From NCBI GenBank assembly GCA_022424815.1, contig JAKMGS010000051.1, positions 1-11,701 on the forward strand: 11,701 bases of DNA, given 5' to 3'. Source of the DNA: Schleiferiaceae bacterium. GTDB lineage: Bacteria > Bacteroidota > Bacteroidia > Flavobacteriales > Schleiferiaceae. Shown in pieces: positions 6,422-11,701 of the stretch (positions are counted from its first letter, which is position 1; every line of letters starts with the position of its first letter). The position numbers and the translations under genes were made by a program. The notes under the pieces were generated by a model that had not been told where the DNA came from, ran no database searches, and saw only the letters and a list, made by a program, of their open reading frames with translations.

Positions 6422-8224
6422 ATGAAAAAACTCCTCCTTGTTTTCTTTGTCGGTCTCGGCATCAGCGCCCAGGCCCAATATTGGCAACAAGCCGTGCACT
6501 ACAACATGGACATCACCATGGACGTCGCAAATCACCAATACGACGGTGCACAACAAATCACCTATACCAACAACAGCCCCGACACCTTGCACAAGGCGTA
6601 TTTCCACCTATACTTCAACGCCTTCCAGCCGGAAAGCATGATGGACGTGCGTTCACGCAACATTGCCGATCCTGACCGCCGAGTGCGCGATCGAATCGAA
6701 GGGTTGGGACCTGATCATATCGGGTATCAAAATGTGCGTACCCTCACCCAAAACGGGAACCCTTTGCGCTGGGACGTACAGGGCACCATATTGAAATGTG
6801 AGCTCGCTGAACCCCTGCTTCCCGGGCAGTCCACCACATTCACGATGGCATGGAACGCTCAAGTTCCAGAACAAATTCGTCGTTCAGGCTGGAACAATAA
6901 AGAGGGTATTGAATTCACCATGACGCAGTGGTACCCAAAATTGGCCGAATACGATGAGGACGGCTGGCATGCGGATCAATATGTTGGGCGCGAGTTCTAC
7001 GGGGTTTGGGGCTCGTTTGATGTGAAAATCCATATTGATCGCGACTATGTAATTGGCGGCACGGGCTACTTACAAAATCCCGAAGATGTGGGTTTTGGTT
7101 ATGGCGGCGTCAAAAAAGTTCGACTAAGCAAGAAAGAGCTTCGTACGTGGCATTTTAAAGCAGATAAGGTTCATGATTTTGCTTTTGCCGCTGACCCTGA
7201 TTACAAACACGAACAATTGCATATAGAAAACGGCCCGTTGGTTCATCTGCTTTACGACCCAAAAACAGCCAATAAGTCAAACTGGGTGGAAATTCAAAAA
7301 GGGTATTTACAGGGATATTTTGATTTTATGGCCAAACATTTTGGTAAGTACCCATACGATCAATTCTCCCTCATCCAAGGGGGCGATGGCGGTATGGAAT
7401 ACCCAATGTGTACCATGATGCTTGGCGGCGGCGATAAGTTCGAAGGCTTTACTGGACTGTTCGTGCACGAGGCAACACACAACTGGTACTATGGTGTGAT
7501 TGGAACCAATGAGGCAGTATATCCTTGGATGGACGAAGGCTTCACCTCATACGCGGAAGAAGAATGCATGAACTTCTTGTTCAATCGGGGTGAAGAGAAC
7601 CCACACCTTGGGGCCTACAGGGCTTATGTGTACCTCGACACCTCAGGTTTGCGGGAGCCCCTAAGCACCCCAGCGGACCACTTCAACTACAACCGCACCT
7701 ATGGTATCAATAGCTACAGTGCAGGCGCCTTATTCTTAAACCAACTCGAATACATTATTGGTGAAGAGGCCTTTACGCGCGGTATGATGCGCTACTGGCA
7801 AAAGTGGCAGTTCAAGCATCCAAAGCCGGAAGATTTTTTGCGCATTATGGAAGTGGAATCCGACATGGAATTAGACTGGTACCTTAGCTATTACAAGGAC
7901 CAAGTCAAAAGTATTGACTACGGTATAACTGCTGTAGAAAACGATGTTGTAGGCGCGCAAATTACCCTGCAACGTATCGGGCTATTCCCTATGCCGGTGG
8001 ATGTATTGGTGACTTATGAAAGCGGTCGTGAAGAACTGCGCACCATACCTCTGGTGAGTATGTATGGCGCGAAACGCCAAGAAGGTGTAGAGGTTCACGA
8101 GCCATGGCCCTGGACCCACCCGGAATACAAGATGTACATTCCAACCAGCGAGACCATCAAGCGCATAGAAATAGACCCTTCGAAGCGCATGCTCGACATC
8201 GACCGAAACAACAACGTATTTTAA
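6422..8224 (+). CDS. Secreted M1-family zinc metallopeptidase
   Basis: This 600-residue gluzincin has a signal peptide of about 19 residues (KKLLLVFF core, SAQAQ end), so it acts in the periplasm or outside the cell. The N-terminal beta domain (about 20-265) precedes the catalytic domain. The zinc site is complete: His349, Glu350 and His353 in HEATH, then Glu372 in MDEGFTSYAEE after exactly 18 residues, the M1 spacing. GGMEYP (323-328) is a variant of the GxMEN exopeptidase motif with Tyr where Asn is usual. Tyr432 in YGINSYSAG is the likely catalytic tyrosine. No T9SS tail is present, unlike the glycosidase in this window, and no membrane anchor is seen. Aminopeptidase activity is the family expectation; the altered GxMEN motif leaves exopeptidase specificity open. 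It is the second gene of the MBL operon and is closed by a strong terminator. Confidence 0.92.
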   Translation: MKKLLLVFFVGLGISAQAQYWQQAVHYNMDITMDVANHQYDGAQQITYTNNSPDTLHKAYFHLYFNAFQPESMMDVRSRNIADPDRRVRDRIEGLGPDHIGYQNVRTLTQNGNPLRWDVQGTILKCELAEPLLPGQSTTFTMAWNAQVPEQIRRSGWNNKEGIEFTMTQWYPKLAEYDEDGWHADQYVGREFYGVWGSFDVKIHIDRDYVIGGTGYLQNPEDVGFGYGGVKKVRLSKKELRTWHFKADKVHDFAFAADPDYKHEQLHIENGPLVHLLYDPKTANKSNWVEIQKGYLQGYFDFMAKHFGKYPYDQFSLIQGGDGGMEYPMCTMMLGGGDKFEGFTGLFVHEATHNWYYGVIGTNEAVYPWMDEGFTSYAEEECMNFLFNRGEENPHLGAYRAYVYLDTSGLREPLSTPADHFNYNRTYGINSYSAGALFLNQLEYIIGEEAFTRGMMRYWQKWQFKHPKPEDFLRIMEVESDMELDWYLSYYKDQVKSIDYGITAVENDVVGAQITLQRIGLFPMPVDVLVTYESGREELRTIPLVSMYGAKRQEGVEVHEPWPWTHPEYKMYIPTSETIKRIEIDPSKRMLDIDRNNNVF

Positions 8225-8227
8225 TAA

Positions 8228-8258
8228 GAAAAGCCCCGCAAATGCGGGGCTTTTTGGT
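8228..8258. terminator. Bidirectional rho-independent terminator
   Basis: GCCCCGCA (8233-8240) and TGCGGGGC (8243-8250) form a perfect 8-bp stem with a 2-base gap. Five T follow on the plus strand, and AAGAAAA precedes, giving TTTTCTT on the minus strand. It therefore can end both the M1 peptidase transcript and the convergent paaE transcript. It begins 8 bases after the M1 stop and lies 15 bases beyond the stop of the small basic gene. Confidence 0.92.
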
Positions 8259-8265
8259 GCTGTGG

Positions 8266-8430
8266 CTATCGCCTTTTTTTCGGGCCTGTACCGTACTTTT
8301 TGGCTTTGTTCATGCGCTTTTTCACGCCCTTGCCGATGTTATAGTCCTTGGCGTTTTTTGGCTTCTTCTCGTGAAAAGAAGGTCCGGGTTCTTCGCTTAC
8401 GCCGTTCTTTCTGGGACTGCTTTTACTCAT
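8266..8430 (-). CDS. Small, very basic hypothetical protein coupled to paaE
   Basis: This is a 54-codon frame, ATG at 8430 to TAG at 8268-8266. The product has 14 Lys and 4 Arg but only 4 acidic residues. It begins MSKSSPRKNG, contains DYNIGKGVKKRMNKAKKYG and ends PKKRR. It has no hydrophobic segment, and its charge suggests contact with RNA, DNA or ribosomes; that is only inference, and I do not recognise the family. The start overlaps the paaE stop in ATGAGTAA, the classic arrangement for translational coupling. The bidirectional terminator comes 15 bases after its stop. Without this gene, paaE would have a 3' untranslated region of about 170 bases. Its codons use C or G at third positions much as the neighbouring genes do. 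It could still be a chance frame, as short Lys-rich frames arise easily. Confidence 0.6.
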   Translation of the reverse strand: MSKSSPRKNGVSEEPGPSFHEKKPKNAKDYNIGKGVKKRMNKAKKYGTGPKKRR

Positions 8431-9550
8431 CGAAACTTACTACTAGTCTATCGCTCGTGGCGTGGCTTTGACAGGTTAGAATATAGCCGTCTTTCACCTC
8501 GTCATCAACGAGTGCGTAGTTCATGACCATCTCGGCAGATCCTTCCAAAACTTTGGCACGACAGGTACAACAAACGGCGCCTTTACACGCATAAGGAACA
8601 TCGGCTCCCGCGTCCAAGGCTGCGTCCAAGACATAATCCTTAGGCCCCATTTCAAAATGGGTCTCCTCGCCGTCCAATACCAGGGTTACCGAAGCGTTGG
8701 CCGAAGCTCTTGCAGCAGAGGCCGCTTGAGCTTCTGTGGAAGGTGCTGAGGTGTTGAACAACTCAAAGTGAATATTCGACTTAGCCGTGCCCATACTTTC
8801 GAGCTTAGCGCTCACTGTTTCGATCATCTCCTGTGGTCCGCATAGGTAATGTGCCGTCACCTTGTTTAAGTCGATCAACGACTGCGCAAACTTCTCTGCC
8901 TTTGCGGCATCTATTCTTCCCTTGAGGTGGTCGGTGCCTTGGTCCTCGCGGCTCAACACATGGTGCACTTCGAAGCGCTCGAGGTAAGTATTTTTTAGAT
9001 CGTCAATAGCGTCTTTGAAAATGATACTATTGCTGTTCTTGTTCCCATAGAAGAGGGTAAAGGTGCTTTCATCATCGCTCGCTAAAACGCTTTTCGCGAT
9101 GGACATTACCGGTGTAATGCCCGATCCTGCTGCCCAACCCACAACGTGCGAGGAGGTGCCTGTAGGTGCCCAAGTAAAATTGCCTGTTGGCGCCATGCTT
9201 TCTATGGTGTCGCCCGCCCTTAATTCGCGATTAGCGTATGTTGAAAACTTGCCTCCTTCGATTTCTTTTACCGCAACGCGCAGCTCGCCCTCGTGTGGAG
9301 CGACACAAACCGAATACGACCTGCGCACCTCTTCCGCGCCAATATTGGCTTTCAGGGTGAGGTACTGTCCTGATAAGAATGAAAAATCTGCGCCATCCTC
9401 TGGCAAGTTAAAGGCAATACTCACGGCGTCTTCGGTCTCGCGACGCACCTCTTTAACGGTGACCGTGTGAAAATGACCATCACCTTTCTCGTTCGATTCC
9501 TTCTGTAGAGACGGGGTTTTTTTGGCGTTTTTATTGAAGAATTTAAACAT
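8423..9550 (-). CDS. paaE: Phenylacetyl-CoA epoxidase, reductase subunit PaaE
   Basis: This 375-residue flavoprotein passes electrons from NADPH through FAD and a 2Fe-2S centre to the di-iron subunit PaaA. An FAD domain (about 27-130) has RRSYSVC at 76-82. The nucleotide domain (about 133-265) has AAGSGITPV from 140 and YLCGPQEMI from 235. A spacer rich in Ala and Ser (about 268-286) leads to a C-terminal plant-type ferredoxin domain (about 287-375) with cluster ligands Cys322, Cys327, Cys330 and Cys360 in the CX4CX2CX29C pattern. This domain order matches PaaE and related reductases. The first 22 residues are basic and probably disordered. The gene is divergent from paaABC and shares their promoter region. 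Its stop codon overlaps the start of the small basic gene. Another reductase of the same architecture is possible in isolation, but the context settles it. Confidence 0.95.
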   Translation of the reverse strand: MFKFFNKNAKKTPSLQKESNEKGDGHFHTVTVKEVRRETEDAVSIAFNLPEDGADFSFLSGQYLTLKANIGAEEVRRSYSVCVAPHEGELRVAVKEIEGGKFSTYANRELRAGDTIESMAPTGNFTWAPTGTSSHVVGWAAGSGITPVMSIAKSVLASDDESTFTLFYGNKNSNSIIFKDAIDDLKNTYLERFEVHHVLSREDQGTDHLKGRIDAAKAEKFAQSLIDLNKVTAHYLCGPQEMIETVSAKLESMGTAKSNIHFELFNTSAPSTEAQAASAARASANASVTLVLDGEETHFEMGPKDYVLDAALDAGADVPYACKGAVCCTCRAKVLEGSAEMVMNYALVDDEVKDGYILTCQSHATSDRLVVSFDE

Positions 9551-9568
9551 GCTTCTGGATTTGTGGTG

Positions 9569-9601
9569 TAAAGGTAGAACGCAATATTAAACCATTGACA
9601 A
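9569..9601 (-). promoter_or_regulatory. Bacteroidota-type promoter for paaE
   Basis: On the minus strand TACCTTTA (9576-9569) matches TAnnTTTG at seven of eight positions. TTG (9601-9599) lies 22 bases upstream. The paaE ATG is 18 bases beyond the -7 element, so the leader would be very short. The -33 element lies in the TTGACAA that also serves the opposite promoter. Confidence 0.6.
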
Positions 9602-9627
9602 CCATTAGTTGTTGTGTTTTAACTTTG
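9595..9627 (+). promoter_or_regulatory. Bacteroidota-type promoter for paaABC
   Basis: TAACTTTG (9620-9627) is a perfect match to the -7 consensus TAnnTTTG. TTG (9595-9597) sits 22 bases upstream, within the normal range. Transcription should begin a few bases after 9627 and give a leader of roughly 15-20 bases before the paaA ATG at 9651. Confidence 0.75.
9598..9612. promoter_or_regulatory. Candidate operator in the paa divergent promoter
   Basis: ACAAC (9598-9602) and GTTGT (9608-9612) form a 15-base dyad inside the paaABC promoter spacer, overlapping the paaE -33 element. ACCATT is also repeated directly at 9591 and 9601, one helical turn apart. A repressor bound here would cover both promoters. 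No regulator gene is in the window, and a 5-bp half-site can occur by chance. Confidence 0.3.
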
Positions 9628-9650
9628 TAAACGACCAAATACACAGATTT

Positions 9651-10607
9651 ATGGGTACCAACATCTCATTAGAAGAAAAGTTTCAGGCTTACGTAGACGC
9701 CGAGAATAAGGTAGAACCGAAAGACTGGATGCCCGAAAAATACCGCAAGACCTTAGTGCGTCAGATTTCTCAACACGCCCACAGTGAGGTTATTGGTATG
9801 CAGCCAGAAGCAAACTGGATCACGCGTGCCCCTTCGCTGCGTGCGAAACTCATTTTACTTGCCAAGGTACAGGACGAGGCTGGACACGGTTTGTATTTGT
9901 ACAGCGCCGCAGAAACCATGGGCACGAGTCGCGACCAAATGATTGCGGACTTGCAAAGCGGAAAAGCGAAATACAGTTCGATCTTCAACTACCCTACCCC
10001 TTCTTGGGCAGATATGGGAACGATCGGATGGTTGGTCGACGGCGCTGCGATTCAAAATCAAGTGATGTTAACGCGCACCAGCTACGGCCCGTATGCGCGA
10101 GCCATGGTTAAAATCTGTAAAGAGGAGAGTTTCCACCAACGTCAGGGATACGAGGTTGTGATGAAATTGGCCCAAGGAACTCCTGAACAAAAAGAAATGG
10201 CGCAAGAAAGTTTGAACCGCTGGTGGTGGCCTTCACTTATGATGTTTGGACCGTCGGACGACAATAGCCCAAATTCTGAACAGAGTATGCGCTGGAAAAT
10301 CAAGCGCAAGAGCAACGATACCCTTCGTCAAGAGTTCATCGATAAAACCGTTCCGCAAGCCCATTACCTCGGGCTTACCATTCCAGATCCAGATTTGAAA
10401 TGGAACGAGGAACGCGGATCATACGATTTCGGAGAAATTAATTGGGACGAGTTTTACAACGTTATTCAGGGCAATGGCCCTTGCAATAAAGAGCGTATTA
10501 CCCATCACGTGAACGCGCACGAAGAAGGCGCTTGGGTCCGTGAAGCCGCGCTAGCCTACGCTGAAAAAGAAGCCAAGCGCAAAGAAAACAGAACCTCAGC
10601 AGCCTAA
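9651..10607 (+). CDS. paaA: Phenylacetyl-CoA epoxidase, catalytic subunit PaaA
   Basis: This 318-residue ferritin-like di-iron subunit forms the 1,2-epoxide of phenylacetyl-CoA, the first committed oxidation of aerobic phenylacetate breakdown. Candidate iron ligands and nearby residues are Glu46 (HSEV), Glu76 and His79 in KVQDEAGH, Asp130 in LVDGAA, and Glu159 and His162 in KEESFH. Their spacing agrees, with a shift of four, with what I recall for the E. coli enzyme. NRWWWPSLMMFGPSD (from 189) and the C-terminal HHVNAHEEGAW are typical of PaaA. The ATG at 9651 is chosen over an upstream in-frame TTG at 9609, because that one would lie upstream of the -7 element. The gene is first in paaABC, and paaB starts 14 bases after its stop. 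The length is normal for the family. Confidence 0.97.
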   Translation: MGTNISLEEKFQAYVDAENKVEPKDWMPEKYRKTLVRQISQHAHSEVIGMQPEANWITRAPSLRAKLILLAKVQDEAGHGLYLYSAAETMGTSRDQMIADLQSGKAKYSSIFNYPTPSWADMGTIGWLVDGAAIQNQVMLTRTSYGPYARAMVKICKEESFHQRQGYEVVMKLAQGTPEQKEMAQESLNRWWWPSLMMFGPSDDNSPNSEQSMRWKIKRKSNDTLRQEFIDKTVPQAHYLGLTIPDPDLKWNEERGSYDFGEINWDEFYNVIQGNGPCNKERITHHVNAHEEGAWVREAALAYAEKEAKRKENRTSAA

Positions 10608-10621
10608 CCTATTACAACCGC

Positions 10622-10909
10622 ATGAATAAGAACCACTGGAAGCTTTACGAAGTCTTTGTCCGCAGCAAAAACGGACTTGCCCATAAACACGTAGGCAGCC
10701 TTCACGCCGCCGACGCCGATATGGCTATTAAAAACGCTCGCGACGTCTACACTCGACGCTCAGAGGGCATCAGTATTTGGGTCGTCCCTTCAGATCAAAT
10801 CACAGCGAGTTCGCCGGATGACAAAGAGCCTTTGTTCGCCCCTAGTGACGATAAGGTATACCGCCACCCCACCTTCTACGACATCCCTTATGATGTCGAA
10901 CACATGTAG
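10622..10909 (+). CDS. paaB: Phenylacetyl-CoA epoxidase, subunit PaaB
   Basis: This 95-residue protein is the small structural subunit of the PaaABCE oxygenase, thought to bridge PaaAC units; it carries no catalytic residues. WKLYEVFVRSKNGLAHKHVG near the start and the pattern HAADADMAIKNARDVYTRR, then SIWVV, are characteristic. The C-terminal part (from about 60) ends in YRHPTFYDIP, also typical. Length is normal. It lies 14 bases after paaA and 3 bases before paaC, so the three are translated from one message. Confidence 0.95.
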   Translation: MNKNHWKLYEVFVRSKNGLAHKHVGSLHAADADMAIKNARDVYTRRSEGISIWVVPSDQITASSPDDKEPLFAPSDDKVYRHPTFYDIPYDVEHM

Positions 10910-10912
10910 GCC

Positions 10913-11701
10913 ATGGGAGGAGGATGGTTAAACGGCGTGAAGCGTGACTTCACCAGAGAAGAGGCTTTAGAAGAGTATTTATTTTTCCTTGCTGACGACG
11001 CCTTGATTTTTGGGCAACAGCTCAGTAAATGGTGTTCCTCTGGTCCGGTATTGGAACAAGATATAGCAATCATCAATACCGCATTAGACCATATCGGTCG
11101 CGCGCGATTGTTGTACCAACACCTCGCGGACTTAAAAGGAGATGCTACCACAGAGGATACCCTAGCGTATTTCCGCGACCACATGGATTTCCGTAACGCC
11201 TTATTAGCGGAGCAACCAAATGGCCATTGGGGAGATTCCATTGTACGCAGTTTCTTCATGGACACCTTTAATTTTTACCTCTACGACGCGCTGAGAAATT
11301 GCACTTATGCACCTATTGCAGAGATCGCAGAAAAGTCTATTAAGGAAATTGCCTATCACGCGCAATGGAGCGCAGAATGGGTGGTTCGTATGGGAGACGG
11401 TACAGAAGAAAGCCACGAAAAAGTCCAGAAAAGCATTGATGACTTGTGGATGTGGGCCGGCGAATTGTTTGAATCTTCTCCAATTTTCGAGATGTTAGAT
11501 TCAAGTTTTGTAGCCTTCCCTACGCTCAAATCTGCTTGGTTAAATAAGGTCGATGAAGTACTTCAAATGGCCACGCTCACGCGCCCTACTGATGATGCCT
11601 GGTCTCAAACCGGCGGGCGATACGGTATACACTCTGCCCACCTGGGATACATCCTTGCGGAGATGCAAAGTTTGCCGCGTACCTACCCGGACGCCACCTG
11701 G
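10913..11701 (+). CDS. paaC: Phenylacetyl-CoA epoxidase, subunit PaaC (3' end at window edge)
   Basis: PaaC is the structural, non-catalytic ferritin-like partner of PaaA. The frame from ATG 10913 stays open for 263 codons to the last base. LADDALIFGQQLSKWC (about 27-42), then DIAIINTALDHIGRARLL, are family signatures, as is IAYHAQWSAEWVVRMGDGT in the middle. The C-terminal GYILAEMQ and PRTYPDATW looks like the natural end of PaaC, so probably only the stop codon falls outside. The first 15 or so residues (GGGWLNGVKRDFTRE) are longer than usual; a GTG at 10937 is an in-frame alternative start with GGAGGAGG 13 bases upstream. The ATG is 3 bases after paaB. A paaD gene would be expected next, beyond the window. 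Confidence 0.93.
   Translation, partial: MGGGWLNGVKRDFTREEALEEYLFFLADDALIFGQQLSKWCSSGPVLEQDIAIINTALDHIGRARLLYQHLADLKGDATTEDTLAYFRDHMDFRNALLAEQPNGHWGDSIVRSFFMDTFNFYLYDALRNCTYAPIAEIAEKSIKEIAYHAQWSAEWVVRMGDGTEESHEKVQKSIDDLWMWAGELFESSPIFEMLDSSFVAFPTLKSAWLNKVDEVLQMATLTRPTDDAWSQTGGRYGIHSAHLGYILAEMQSLPRTYPDATW

Noticed and set aside
8104..8526. 140-codon plus-strand frame running out of the M1 gene into the paaE region
   Set aside because: It starts inside the M1 gene in another frame, crosses the terminator and lies antisense to the small basic gene and paaE.
9609..9650. Upstream TTG start giving PaaA 14 extra residues
   Set aside because: The TTG lies upstream of a perfect -7 promoter element, so it would not be in the mRNA; the ATG at 9651 fits the family start.

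Overview
The window looks like a chromosomal segment of a Bacteroidota bacterium, probably a member of the Flavobacteriia. The evidence is a secreted glycosidase ending in a type IX secretion (Por) C-terminal sorting domain, promoters that fit the Bacteroidota consensus (TTG, about 22 bases, TAnnTTTG) rather than the E. coli one, and starts that mostly lack a Shine-Dalgarno sequence.

Layout. 1-290: a tRNA-Cys(GCA) gene with its terminator, then about 170 bases of non-coding DNA rich in hairpins. 287-828 (minus): a YcxB-like membrane protein gene broken by a frameshift. 881-3577 (minus): a large secreted GH5 glycoside hydrolase with two CBM6-type modules and a T9SS tail. 3619-3756 (minus): a relic of a second YcxB-like gene, so diverged direct repeats bracket the glycosidase gene. 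3808-5403 (minus): a GapN-type aldehyde dehydrogenase with its own terminator. 5404-5548: a divergent intergenic region. 5549-8224 (plus): a two-gene unit of an MBL-fold hydrolase and a secreted M1-family metallopeptidase, closed by a terminator that can work on both strands. 8266-9550 (minus): the phenylacetyl-CoA epoxidase reductase gene paaE, followed by a coupled 54-codon gene for a very basic small protein. 9551-9650: a compact divergent promoter. 9651-11701 (plus): paaA, paaB and paaC of the same epoxidase; paaC runs to the last base and seems to lack only its stop codon.

How the genes work together. PaaA, PaaB, PaaC and PaaE form the multicomponent oxygenase that epoxidises phenylacetyl-CoA, the entry step of aerobic phenylacetate degradation. 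PaaE passes electrons from NADPH to the di-iron subunit PaaA. The two arms are transcribed away from each other from promoters whose -33 elements share one TTGACAA sequence, so coordinated control is likely. GapN oxidises glyceraldehyde-3-phosphate directly to 3-phosphoglycerate with NADP. The glycosidase probably acts on an extracellular beta-glucan or related polysaccharide. The M1 peptidase and MBL hydrolase share an operon but no evident pathway.

I see no CRISPR array, transposase, phage gene, defence island or clearly new system. The points most worth following up are the two broken YcxB-like copies around the glycosidase gene, the symmetric paa promoter, the small basic gene after paaE and the hairpin cluster after the tRNA.
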